Origin: Deltaproteobacteria bacterium
GTDB taxonomy: Bacteria > Myxococcota > Myxococcia > Myxococcales > 40CM-4-68-19
DNA: 52,986 nt
Reading direction: 5' to 3'
Assembly (NCBI GenBank): GCA_005879315.1
Contig: VBLC01000056.1
Coordinates: forward strand, 1 to 52,986
The translations under genes were made by a program, and so were the position numbers. Shown here one piece after another: positions 8,141 to 15,772 of this stretch. The notes beneath the pieces are model-generated. The model had not been told where the DNA came from and searched no databases. It saw only the letters and a program-made list of their open reading frames with translations. Numbering within the stretch: the stretch's first letter is position 1; the number at the start of each line of letters is the position of its first letter.

Positions 8141-8161
8141 GTCCAATTGGGGTCCAGATAC

Positions 8162-8210
8162 TCAAAAGACGAGCCCCGACCTACTCGAAATTCACGAGTA
8201 AAGCCGAGGC
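8162..8210 (-). terminator. Candidate terminator of tRNA-Gly on the island side
   Basis: On the minus strand, just past the tRNA 3' end, the perfect stem TACTCG/CGAGTA (8182-8187 with 8195-8200) sits inside a partly matched outer GCC-rich stem and is followed by CTCGTCTTTT. It can terminate the tRNA transcript now that the original terminator lies 6 kb away. Confidence 0.45.
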
Positions 8211-8214
8211 ATTA

Positions 8215-8265
8215 ATTGGAGCGGAACACCGGGTTCGAACCGGCGACCTTCGCCTTGGCAAGGCG
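8215..8265 (-). repeat. Right attachment site inside tRNA-Gly
   Basis: Exact direct repeat of 2159-2209, forming the 3' half of the intact tRNA-Gly gene. It is the second boundary of the island. Confidence 0.8.
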
Positions 8266-8292
8266 ACGCTCTACCAGCTGAGCTAGTTCCGC
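8217..8292 (-). tRNA. tRNA-Gly (anticodon GCC)
   Basis: Seventy-six bases including an encoded CCA. The acceptor stem is GCGGAAC/GTTCCGC, the D arm contains AGCTCAGCTGGTAGAGC, the anticodon stem TCGCC/GGCGA holds the loop TTGCCAA (anticodon GCC), and the T arm has GGTTCGAACC. The discriminator base is U. The gene was used as an integration site: its 3' half is duplicated at 2159-2209. Confidence 0.95.
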
Positions 8293-8308
8293 GAAGCGGT
8301 CGGTTTAG

Positions 8309-8965
8309 TTAGCTGCGCTGTTCCCCAGTGTCAAGAGTGTAGAAAGCGCGCACGTACTCGATCGCCGAGGCGATCGCCGGAATCAGCGAGAAGTAGAGCA
8401 GCATGCTGCCGACCGCCTGGAAATCGGTCATCAGCGGCTGCCCGAAAAGGTAATCGATGGGGAAATGGTAATGCAGCATGAGACAGATGATCCCCGTCAG
8501 CTGCAGCGAAGTCTTCCACTTGCCGCCCTGCGAAGCGGAGATCACCAGCCCTTCGCTCACCGCGATGGTGCGCAGGCCGCTGATGAGGAATTCGCGGGCG
8601 ACGATGATCACCACCACCCAGACCGGCACGCGTCCGAGCCGCACCAGCATCACCAGCGCCGAGAGGACGATCACCTTGTCGGCGAGAGGATCGAGAAACT
8701 TCCCCAGGGTGGTCACTTTGTCCGAGACGCGCGCCAGCCATCCGTCGAGCCAGTCGCTGATCGCGGCCACCGAATAGACGGAGGCGGCGAGGAAGCTGTT
8801 GCGCCGGTTCTCGTAGGCGAGCAGCGCGAGAAAAATGGGAATCAGCGCCAGGCGACCCAGCGTCATCAAATTCGGCGCATTGAGAAGCTCGTCCCGCAGT
8901 CGCTCGCGGCGCGTCTTCTTCGGCGGAGGCGTTTGTTGAGCGACCACCAGCGCCGGCGAAGACAC
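8309..8965 (-). CDS. pgsA: CDP-diacylglycerol--glycerol-3-phosphate 3-phosphatidyltransferase
   Basis: A 218-residue integral membrane enzyme making phosphatidylglycerophosphate from CDP-diacylglycerol and glycerol 3-phosphate, the committed step to phosphatidylglycerol and cardiolipin. The CDP-alcohol phosphotransferase signature is complete: SDWLDGWLAR followed by GKFLDPLADK, giving D-x2-DG-x2-AR-x8-G-x3-D-x3-D at about residues 70-97. About five hydrophobic segments follow (LTTLGRLALIP-like start, VPVWVVVIIVAREFLISG, SLQLTGIICLML). A charged N-terminal extension (PPPKKTRRERLRDE) precedes the usual start NAPNLMTLGR. It lies 2 bp downstream of the TPR-AIM24 gene, so probably in one transcript with it and the lytic transglycosylase. 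Confidence 0.95.
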   Translation of the reverse strand: MSSPALVVAQQTPPPKKTRRERLRDELLNAPNLMTLGRLALIPIFLALLAYENRRNSFLAASVYSVAAISDWLDGWLARVSDKVTTLGKFLDPLADKVIVLSALVMLVRLGRVPVWVVVIIVAREFLISGLRTIAVSEGLVISASQGGKWKTSLQLTGIICLMLHYHFPIDYLFGQPLMTDFQAVGSMLLYFSLIPAIASAIEYVRAFYTLDTGEQRS

Positions 8966-8967
8966 AA

Positions 8968-10398
8968 CTACCTCCGCGCCGGAATGTCGAGGAGCGCGCG
9001 GCCCTCGCCGGCCAGCTCGAGCGCCACACCCATCTCCGGCGCCTCCTCGACGATCGGCACCAGCCTCGGCTGGATGAGCGGCCCGTGCCAGCCGACCAGC
9101 TGCTCCATGGGAATGCGCAGCGGCTCGCCGCGCAGCACTTCGACGGATTGGGGAAGGCCGACGGTCACCAGCAGGATGCGCCCGCGGCCGCGCAGATGGA
9201 CGAGATGCAGATCGGCGTTGCCCTTGGACGGCACGCGGCCGTTCTCGAAGACGATGCTCTCCTCGAAGGCGTAGAGGATCTCCTCCCGGAAGTAGGCGGG
9301 CTCGTCGCCCAGCTCGAGCGCGGTAAAAACCCGGCCTTCGCGGGCGATGACGAAGCGGCCCTCGCCGCTGGCCCGCAGCATGCGCCGCGCGCCGTCGCCG
9401 AAGGGCTTGTCAGTCGCCTTGCCGCGGAAGCGCTTCAGCTCCGGCTTCATGCTCACCGAGCCCCAGGAGGCGACGAGCCCATCGAGACGCGTGAGCATCT
9501 CGCCGCGCACGTGCACCAGGACCTCGCTGGGTCCGATGGCGAAGCCGCCCTCGCCGCTCGGCATGGCGAGCTTCTTCTCCGAAGTGTAGTGCGCCAGGCC
9601 TTCCGCAGCGGCCTCGGAGGGCGAGGCCGCTTCCGGCGCCGACGGCTCGGGAGCATTGACCGCGAGCCGCGCGATCGGTTGCGGTGGCGGACCCGCAGGC
9701 GAAGTCGGACCGGTCGCGACCCAGCCAGCGGGAGAAGGCGGCGCGGAAGCGTCGGCGGCAGTAGCCAGCCCCGGCGGACGCGGCATCTCGAGCGTGTCGC
9801 CCTTCTTCTTCCGCGGCGGTTCCTCGACGGCGGGCGTGAACGGCATGTCCTTGGCCAGAGCGGCGTCGGCCTCCTTCGCGACTTCGCGGACGGGCGAGTT
9901 CAGCACCGCCTGGCGCATCCGCTCGGCCATCGCTTCGTTGCCGGCTTTGAGAAACCACTCGCGCGCGCGTGCCAGCTCTCCCTTCTGCGCCAGAGCCAGC
10001 CCCAGATAGTTCTGCGCCTTCTGGTGATCGGGCGCGAGATCGAGCGCGGTCTCGAAGCAGCGCAGCGCTTCGGCGGAGGCGTTGGCCTTGAGGAAAACGA
10101 GGCCGAGATTCACGCGCAGTGTCGGATCGGCGGGATGGTCCTCGATGAGCGCGCGATAGATCTCCTCCGCGCGCGTCAGCTCCCCCAGCTTGAAGAGCGA
10201 GAGCCCGAGCAGATTGCGCGCCCGCTGGTTGCGGGGCTTGTAGCGAAGCGCTTTCTCCAGCGCGATCCGCGCCTCGGCCGGATTCCCCTGCTGGAGGAAT
10301 TCGCCGCCCGCCGCCAACGCGCGATCGAACTCCTGGTTCTCGGCGAGGTCGGAGTCGTCTTCCTCGAAGATGCCGCCTTCCTCGGTGCGGGAATCCAT
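8968..10398 (-). CDS. TPR protein with C-terminal AIM24-like domain
   Basis: A 476-residue soluble protein. The start ATG (10396-10398) overlaps the stop of the upstream transglycosylase gene (ATGA). An acidic N-terminus (EEGGIFEEDDSD) leads into about four TPR repeats (residues 20-165: EARIALEKALRYKPRNQRAR, RAEEIYRALIEDHPADP, EALRCFETALDLAPDHQKA). A Pro/Ala-rich linker follows (about 200-285). The C-terminal half (about 290-470) matches the AIM24/TIGR00266 beta-prism fold: VLVHVRGEMLTRLDGLVAS, a glycine-rich middle and VGLPQSVEVLRGEPLRIP. AIM24-like proteins are poorly understood; TPR fusion suggests a scaffold role. The coupled neighbours place it with envelope functions. Confidence 0.75.
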   Translation of the reverse strand: MDSRTEEGGIFEEDDSDLAENQEFDRALAAGGEFLQQGNPAEARIALEKALRYKPRNQRARNLLGLSLFKLGELTRAEEIYRALIEDHPADPTLRVNLGLVFLKANASAEALRCFETALDLAPDHQKAQNYLGLALAQKGELARAREWFLKAGNEAMAERMRQAVLNSPVREVAKEADAALAKDMPFTPAVEEPPRKKKGDTLEMPRPPGLATAADASAPPSPAGWVATGPTSPAGPPPQPIARLAVNAPEPSAPEAASPSEAAAEGLAHYTSEKKLAMPSGEGGFAIGPSEVLVHVRGEMLTRLDGLVASWGSVSMKPELKRFRGKATDKPFGDGARRMLRASGEGRFVIAREGRVFTALELGDEPAYFREEILYAFEESIVFENGRVPSKGNADLHLVHLRGRGRILLVTVGLPQSVEVLRGEPLRIPMEQLVGWHGPLIQPRLVPIVEEAPEMGVALELAGEGRALLDIPARR

Positions 10399-10994
10399 CA
10401 CTTCCCGGGCTCGCCGCTCTTCGACGCCACCCGCCGCGCCTCGCGCTTGAGCTGGTAGTAATAGCTCATTACCCGTTTCACGTAGGCGCGCGTCTCTTCG
10501 AAGGGAGGCACGCCGCCGTACTTCTTCACGGCATCGGGGCCGGCGTTGTAGGCGGCGAGAGTGAGCAGCATGTCGCCGTTGAACTGGTTGGCGAGCCAGC
10601 GCAAGTAGCGGGTGCCGCCCATGATGTTCTGCGCAGGATCGACCGGGTCCTGCACGTACATCTTGCCGGCGGTGTGCGGCATCAGCTGCATCAACCCGAC
10701 GGCGCCGCGGTGGGAAAGGGCCGAGGCGTCGCCCGCGCTCTCCGCCCAGATGACCGCGCGCACCAGCTCGGCGGGGATCTTGTAGAAGGCGGCGGCGCGG
10801 TCGATCTCGTCGGGCGGGGCGTCGCTGCGCTTGTCCCACCAATGATCGGCCGGCTTGCGCGGCGCCGCGCGACGGGGAGGCGGCGTGTCGTCGACATGGA
10901 GCACGCCGTCCTTGTCAGTCCACATGTGCGGCGGCGGGCGCGCAAAGGAGGGCAGCGCGCCCAGCAGCAGCACGGCGGCAAGAAAACGGACCAT
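10398..10994 (-). CDS. DUF4124-containing lytic transglycosylase (SLT domain)
   Basis: A 198-residue exported enzyme cleaving the glycan strands of murein. The start at 10994 gives a clean signal peptide (MVRFLAAVLLLGALPSFA). A short DUF4124-like segment follows (MWTDKDGVLHVDD, about 24-36). The SLT domain has the catalytic Glu85 in VIWAESAGD, then GLMQLMPHTA and TLAAYNAGPDAV, the family hallmarks. The C-terminus VKRVMSYYYQL is the usual last helix. Its stop overlaps the start of the TPR-AIM24 gene. It is divergent from nadB, with an 80-bp shared upstream region. Confidence 0.9.
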   Translation of the reverse strand: MVRFLAAVLLLGALPSFARPPPHMWTDKDGVLHVDDTPPPRRAAPRKPADHWWDKRSDAPPDEIDRAAAFYKIPAELVRAVIWAESAGDASALSHRGAVGLMQLMPHTAGKMYVQDPVDPAQNIMGGTRYLRWLANQFNGDMLLTLAAYNAGPDAVKKYGGVPPFEETRAYVKRVMSYYYQLKREARRVASKSGEPGK

Positions 10995-11073
10995 GGTCCA
11001 GATCACGATAACCCTGCGTCGATGCAGGCTGCAAATCTGCGCCCGCACCCTTTCGTCTGCTATCAGTAAACAA

Positions 11074-12693
11074 ATGCGGCAGCAGCATGATTTCCTGGTC
11101 CTGGGATCGGGCATCGCCGGTCTCTCCTTCGCGCTGCGGGCGGCCAGGCATGGGACCGTCGCGGTGCTCTCCAAGCGAGGGAGGGCCGAGACCAACACGG
11201 CCTATGCGCAGGGGGGGATCGCCGCGGTCTTTGCGCCGGGCGACAGCTTCGAGCAGCACATCCACGACACGCTGGTGGCCGGCGCAGGACTCTGCCGCGA
11301 AGACGCCGTTCGGGTCGCCGTCACGGAAGGCCCCCCGCGCGTGCGCGAGCTGATCGAGCTGGGCGCCGAGTTCACCCGCGACGCGACGCCGTTCGGCTAT
11401 CACCTCACCCGCGAGGGCGGACATTCGCAGCGCCGGGTGGTGCACGCCACCGACCTCACCGGCCACGAGGTGGAGCGGACGCTGCTCGAGGCCTGCGGCC
11501 GCGCCGGCGTGCGTTTCTTCGAGGACCACCACGCCATCGATCTGATCAGCGAAGCAAAAGTGGTCGGCGGCCGCGGCGGAGATCGCGCTCTCGGATGCTA
11601 TGCGCTCGACACCCGCAGCGGCTCCGTGGACGTTTTTCTCGCCAAGGTCGTCGTCCTCGCGACCGGCGGCGCGGGCAAGGTCTACCTCTACACGACGAAC
11701 CCCGACGTCGCGACCGGCGACGGCATCGCCATGGCCCATCGCGCCGGCGCGGCCATCGCCAACCTCGAGTTCATCCAGTTCCACCCCACCTGCCTCTACC
11801 ATCCGCAGGCGAAGAACTTCCTCATCTCCGAGGCGCTGCGCGGCGAGGGCGGGATTCTCCGCAACCGCTCCGGCGAGGCCTTCATGGAGCGCTACGACCC
11901 GCGCAAGGAGCTTGCCCCGCGCGACGTGGTGGCACGCAGCATCGACAGCGAGCTCAAGCGGCGCGGCGACGACTGCGTCTTCCTCGACATGACGCACATG
12001 ACGAAGGCGTTCCTGGTCGAGCACTTTCCGCACATCTATACGACCTGCCTCACCTTCGGCATCGACATGGCGGTCACGCCCATCCCCGTCGTCCCTGCCG
12101 CGCATTATGTCTGCGGCGGCGTGTGCACCGACTTGAATGGGCGGACCTCGATCCCGGGCCTGCTCGCCATCGGCGAGGTGGCCTGCACCGGCTTGCACGG
12201 CGCGAACCGGCTCGCCTCGAATTCGCTCCTCGAAGGCATGGTCTTCGGCCAGCGCGCCGCGGACACGGCGCGCGAGATCGCCGAGCAGGCCCCGGCGGCG
12301 CCCCGCGCGCCCGACTGGGATCCGGGCCGCGCCGTTCCTCCCGACGAGGGCGTCATCGTCAAGCAGAACTGGGAGGAGATCCGAAACCTCATGTGGAACT
12401 ACGTCGGCATCGTCCGCACCGACAAGCGGCTGGCGCGGGCGCAGCACCGGCTCGACAACCTCGTCGGCGAGATCCAGGAGTACTACTGGGGCTACCTGGT
12501 GACGCGCGACCTCCTCGAGCTGCGCAATCTGGCCGACGTGGCGCGGCTCATCGTCGCCTGCGCGCAGGAGCGCAAGGAGAGCCGCGGGCTGCACTACACC
12601 TTGTCGTGGCCGCAGAAGGACGACGCGCGCTTCCTGCGCGATACCGTCTTGATGCGCGGCAAGCCGGCGCCGGAAGCCTGGCCGCGGAGCTGA
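11074..12693 (+). CDS. nadB: L-aspartate oxidase
   Basis: A 539-residue flavoenzyme oxidising L-aspartate to iminoaspartate, the first step of de novo NAD synthesis with NadA. The start at 11074 is chosen because the FAD motif FLVLGSGIAGLSFAL follows at residues 7-21. Other family blocks are RGRAETNTAYAQGGIAAVF (35-53), the active-site region HTREGGHSQRR-like HLTREGGHSQRRVVHA (about 110-125), HPTCLY (about 235), the capping segment HYVCGGVCTDLNGRTS and GANRLASNSLLEGMVFG near 380-395. The C-terminal helical domain is complete. nadA and nadC are not in the window. It starts 80 bp from the divergent transglycosylase gene. Confidence 0.95.
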   Translation: MRQQHDFLVLGSGIAGLSFALRAARHGTVAVLSKRGRAETNTAYAQGGIAAVFAPGDSFEQHIHDTLVAGAGLCREDAVRVAVTEGPPRVRELIELGAEFTRDATPFGYHLTREGGHSQRRVVHATDLTGHEVERTLLEACGRAGVRFFEDHHAIDLISEAKVVGGRGGDRALGCYALDTRSGSVDVFLAKVVVLATGGAGKVYLYTTNPDVATGDGIAMAHRAGAAIANLEFIQFHPTCLYHPQAKNFLISEALRGEGGILRNRSGEAFMERYDPRKELAPRDVVARSIDSELKRRGDDCVFLDMTHMTKAFLVEHFPHIYTTCLTFGIDMAVTPIPVVPAAHYVCGGVCTDLNGRTSIPGLLAIGEVACTGLHGANRLASNSLLEGMVFGQRAADTAREIAEQAPAAPRAPDWDPGRAVPPDEGVIVKQNWEEIRNLMWNYVGIVRTDKRLARAQHRLDNLVGEIQEYYWGYLVTRDLLELRNLADVARLIVACAQERKESRGLHYTLSWPQKDDARFLRDTVLMRGKPAPEAWPRS

Positions 12694-12715
12694 GCGCGCT
12701 CTGCGAGGAGGTTCG

Positions 12716-13585
12716 ATGAAACGCCTGATCATGATTCTTCTCGGCATCTCTTCGGCGGCGGTTCCCGAGCCTCCTGCGCCCCGAGACGAGCGGAGCGACA
12801 CCGCAGCGATCGTGCAGCTGCTCAATCATTGGGGTGAAGCCATGTCGCGTCGCGATGCGGCGGCGCTCGGCCTGCTGCTGACCGACGACTTCACTCTCGT
12901 CAGTCCCCGCGGCCGCCTGATGCAAAAGACGGTCTATGTCAAGAACCGCGACTCGTCGGGAGTATTCATCGAGCAATCCTGGCGATTCGACGACGTCGCG
13001 GTACGCTTCTACGGAGAGACGGCGGTCGCAACGAGCCGTTACACATCGAAGTCGCAATTCAACGAGAAGCTTACCGGCGTCACTTACGACACCAGCGGCC
13101 AATACGAGCGGACGGATACCCTGGTCAAGGCGGGCGGCCGCTGGCGGGCGGCCGCGACGCAGCTCACGCCGATCGAATACCCGGGAGCGCACGCCCTCTC
13201 GGAGACGGGCGCGCTCCACGGCATCGAGGGCAACCAACTCACTTGGAGCGATTCGCCCATCTTCCCCGGCGCGCGATCGGCCGTTCTCTACGGCAAACCC
13301 TATTTTGGCGGGTACGCGCTTCGCGTCCGGCGCTCGGACGGTCACGTCGAGCAACCGCATCAGCACGAATCCGACGAGCACGTCTCGGTCATCTCCGGGG
13401 TGGTCCACATCGGTGTCGGCGAGAGCCTCGACCGCGCCGGCGCGCGGACGTTTCGCGCTGGCAGCTACGTCGTCATTCCCGCGCGCACCGTCCATTTCTC
13501 GTGGGCCGAAGGCGAGGCGGCCGAGGACGTCTACTGGACCGGTCCCGCCCCCCGCGTCGAGGCAAGACCCGCGGGCGGCAAGTAG
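12716..13585 (+). CDS. Secreted DUF4440 (SnoaL-like) plus cupin protein
   Basis: A 289-residue protein with a short signal peptide (MKRLIMILLGISSAAV). Residues 28-150 form a SnoaL/DUF4440 domain (NHWGEAMSRRDAAALGLLLTD, GRWRAAATQLTPIEYPG). Residues 165-280 form a cupin barrel with metal-ligand candidates in HQHESDEHVSVISG (three His and Glu) and the late motif IPARTVHFSWAEG. This two-domain layout is unusual and suggests a small-molecule binding or isomerase function in the envelope. It starts 22 bp after nadB with the Shine-Dalgarno GGAGG, so may be cotranscribed. The function is unknown. Confidence 0.7.
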   Translation: MKRLIMILLGISSAAVPEPPAPRDERSDTAAIVQLLNHWGEAMSRRDAAALGLLLTDDFTLVSPRGRLMQKTVYVKNRDSSGVFIEQSWRFDDVAVRFYGETAVATSRYTSKSQFNEKLTGVTYDTSGQYERTDTLVKAGGRWRAAATQLTPIEYPGAHALSETGALHGIEGNQLTWSDSPIFPGARSAVLYGKPYFGGYALRVRRSDGHVEQPHQHESDEHVSVISGVVHIGVGESLDRAGARTFRAGSYVVIPARTVHFSWAEGEAAEDVYWTGPAPRVEARPAGGK

Positions 13586-13593
13586 CCGAAGGG

Positions 13594-14313
13594 CTACGGC
13601 TTGGGCGACTCCGCGGGCTTGTTCGGTGGGCCGCCCTGCCCCTCCGTCGCCCGCTCGGGTCCTTCGTCCAGCCGCCAGTGGAAGCGCATCGCGCCGATGG
13701 CGCCGGCGATCACCAGCGTGGCCTCGGCCGGACTGAATGCGTCTGCCGGAGGCGACGGTGACTTGCCTTGCGGAGTCGCGTTGGCGACGAACTGCGACGC
13801 CTGCGGCTCGGGGAAGCGCAAGAGGTAGGCCGTCGAATACTCGTCGAGATAGGGCCAGAGCGCTCTCATCTCCGCATTGAACGGGCGCTCCCAGTGGAGG
13901 ATCCGGTCGGGCGGCTTCTCGCCCAGGCCGAGGTTGAGGGCGATGCGCCAGATGGAATTCGACTCGTTCCAGTCGTTGGCGGTCTTGTCGGGGAAATAGG
14001 TGACGGCGAAGAAGCTCGGCTGGCGGTACTCCTCGCGCATCCGCTCGAGAGTGGCCGCGGTCTGATCGGGCAGCTCGGCGCGCATCCGCGACAGCTCGCT
14101 GGCCTGGGCCTGGACGAACTCGGGCGAGAGATAGACGACGCGGACGAAGGCGCGCGTCTCCAGGCCGCTGTAGAGCGCGACCTGCCGCGTCCATTTCTTC
14201 ACCTCTGCGCCGTAGTCACCCTCCAGGTGCGGGTCGGGAAACGGCAGCGTCCGGCATGCCGTTGCGAATGCAATCATTGTGAATGCACCGATCTGTCCCG
14301 CCTTCATCCTCAT
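13594..14313 (-). CDS. Hypothetical lipoprotein (239 aa)
   Basis: The start is at 14313 (MRMKAGQIG), where ATGA overlaps the stop of pyrE; 14307 is an alternative. The N-terminus ends in the lipobox AFATAC, so it should be lipid-anchored after Cys20. The mature part is mixed alpha/beta with LETRAFVRVVYLSPEFVQAQ, FFAVTYFPDKTANDWNES and WRIALNLGLGEKPPDRI and no domain that I can name. The C-terminus is Pro/Glu rich (GPERATEGQGGPPNKP). It converges with the DUF4440-cupin gene with 8 bp between. The coupling with pyrE is probably only organisational. Confidence 0.75.
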   Translation of the reverse strand: MRMKAGQIGAFTMIAFATACRTLPFPDPHLEGDYGAEVKKWTRQVALYSGLETRAFVRVVYLSPEFVQAQASELSRMRAELPDQTAATLERMREEYRQPSFFAVTYFPDKTANDWNESNSIWRIALNLGLGEKPPDRILHWERPFNAEMRALWPYLDEYSTAYLLRFPEPQASQFVANATPQGKSPSPPADAFSPAEATLVIAGAIGAMRFHWRLDEGPERATEGQGGPPNKPAESPKP

Positions 14314-14864
14314 GGGAAGTCGCTCCGCCGGAAGAGCACATGGATCGGCACGCCCTGCCCTTCGACCGCTGCGCGGCCGCCCTCCTCGCGGTCGACCAAC
14401 GCCACGACGCCAAGGACCGCGAGCCCCTCGCCGCGGCAGCGCTCCACCGCCTTCAAGGTGCTCGCGCCGGTGGTGACCACGTCCTCCACGACGGCCACGC
14501 GCGCATGAGCGGGAAGCGCCTTCTTGCCTTCGATCCACTGCGCGGTTCCATGGCCCTTCGCTTCCTTGCGCACGTAGAAAGCGGGCATGGCCGGCGGCTG
14601 CAAGAAGCTGGTGAGCGACACGGCGCTGGAGATCGGGTCCGCCCCCATGGTGATCCCCCCCACCGCCTGCGCCGAGGGAAAGCGCGCGCGGATCTCCGCC
14701 AGGACCAACCGCCCGATCAGATAATGACCCTCGGCCGTCAGAGAGGCCTGCTTGGTGTCGATGTAGAAGTCGCTCTCGCGGCCCGACGAGAGCGTCACCT
14801 TGCGCTTCTCGTAGGCAAGCTTCTGGAGCAGCTCGAGGAGGCGCGCTCGCTCCGCTTCGCTCAT
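14310..14864 (-). CDS. pyrE: Orotate phosphoribosyltransferase
   Basis: A 184-residue enzyme that joins orotate and PRPP to give OMP in pyrimidine synthesis. The PRPP-binding loop VAVVEDVVTTGAS is at about residues 120-132. LSSGRESDFYIDTKQASLT (about 25-43) and GGITMGADPIS (68-78) are also characteristic. Length is slightly short compared with the usual 190-215 but all family blocks are present. The start overlaps the stop of the upstream hydrolase by 4 bp. Confidence 0.95.
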   Translation of the reverse strand: MSEAERARLLELLQKLAYEKRKVTLSSGRESDFYIDTKQASLTAEGHYLIGRLVLAEIRARFPSAQAVGGITMGADPISSAVSLTSFLQPPAMPAFYVRKEAKGHGTAQWIEGKKALPAHARVAVVEDVVTTGASTLKAVERCRGEGLAVLGVVALVDREEGGRAAVEGQGVPIHVLFRRSDFP

Positions 14865-15721
14865 TTCCCCGCCGCCGCCCGGGCCGTGCCGCGCGCGCGC
14901 TCGTCGAGCCAGCCGACCACGTCCTTGAAGACCTCGTCGCGCTCGGGCTCGTGGAACAGCTCGTGCAAGAGGCCGTCGTACTGCTTGAGCTGCTTGTCTT
15001 GCGAAGTGGCCGCCTCGTAGAAATCGCGGCTCGCAGCGGGATCGGCGATGGGATCGGCCCCGCCGAGGAGCAGGAGAAAAGGAGTGACGAACTCGGTCGC
15101 GCGCCGCAGCACCGTCTCCTGCGCCGCGCTCGATTCGGTGAACCAGCGCGGCGTGGCGATCTGCTGGTAGAGCGGATCGGCGCGGGTGGCGTTCTGGATG
15201 GCCACGTCGCGGGTCAGCTGCTCGGGCTTGAGCTCGTTGCGCATCGGCAGGCTGGGCAGCACCCTGCCGATCAGCTTGCCCGCCATGATCTTGAGCGGCG
15301 AGACCTGCAGCTTGAGGCGGAAATAAGGCGAGGAGAACACGACCCCGCGGACCGCATCGGGCTTGTCGAGCAGATAGCGCGCCGCGATCAGGGCGCCGTG
15401 GCTGTGGCCGACGACGAACACCGGCTTGCCGCGAGCCTGCTCCTTGACGCGGGCGAGGAACAATTCGAAGTCGGAGAGGTACTCGTCGAAGCGATCGACG
15501 TGCGCGCGCTTGCCGCCGCTCTGGCCGTGGCCGCGGCAGTCGAGGAGGTGCATGCTGTAGCCGCCCTCTTGCAGGACGCGGGTGATCTCCGAGTGCCGGC
15601 CGAGGTGCTCGGCGTAGCCGTGAATCAGCGCAACGTGCGCGGCGGGCACCTTTGCGCGGGCGACGTGCCAGAAGAGCCGCACGCCGTCGCGGGCGCTGAA
15701 GAAGCCCTCCTCGGTGAGCAT
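14861..15721 (-). CDS. Alpha/beta hydrolase of the monoacylglycerol-lipase type
   Basis: The start at 15721 (MLTEEGFFSARDG) is preferred; a GTG or ATG start 36 bases upstream would only add MVLSAKGGSLAE. The 286-residue protein has HGYAEHLGRHSE (oxyanion region), the nucleophile elbow GHSHGAL (Ser at about 108), the acid region LGGADPIAD and the late His in LLHELFHEPERD, forming a complete Ser-Asp-His triad of the lysophospholipase/monoglyceride-lipase group. The likely substrate is an acylglycerol or lysophospholipid, not provable here. Neighbour genes (pyrE, TPR lipoprotein) give no pathway hint. Confidence 0.85.
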   Translation of the reverse strand: MLTEEGFFSARDGVRLFWHVARAKVPAAHVALIHGYAEHLGRHSEITRVLQEGGYSMHLLDCRGHGQSGGKRAHVDRFDEYLSDFELFLARVKEQARGKPVFVVGHSHGALIAARYLLDKPDAVRGVVFSSPYFRLKLQVSPLKIMAGKLIGRVLPSLPMRNELKPEQLTRDVAIQNATRADPLYQQIATPRWFTESSAAQETVLRRATEFVTPFLLLLGGADPIADPAASRDFYEAATSQDKQLKQYDGLLHELFHEPERDEVFKDVVGWLDERARGTARAAAGK

Positions 15722-15772
15722 CTCGGCCAAACTACCTCCCTTCGCGCTCAAGACCACGGGAGGGCCGCGCAG

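Larger units (their letters stand above)
2159..8265. mobile_element. Decayed genomic island integrated at tRNA-Gly(GCC)
   Basis: The island is bounded by two direct copies of a 51-bp sequence, 2159-2209 and 8215-8265. The second copy is the 3' half of an intact tRNA-Gly and the first is an orphan half. This is the footprint of tyrosine-recombinase integration into a tRNA 3' end, which restores the tRNA and leaves a duplicated attachment site. Inside lie an excisionase-like HTH gene next to the left att, a broken Ser/Thr kinase, an FAD oxidase, a toxin-antitoxin pair and a gene remnant. No integrase gene is present, so the island is probably immobile. The boundaries are seen directly; integration history is inference. 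Confidence 0.7.
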
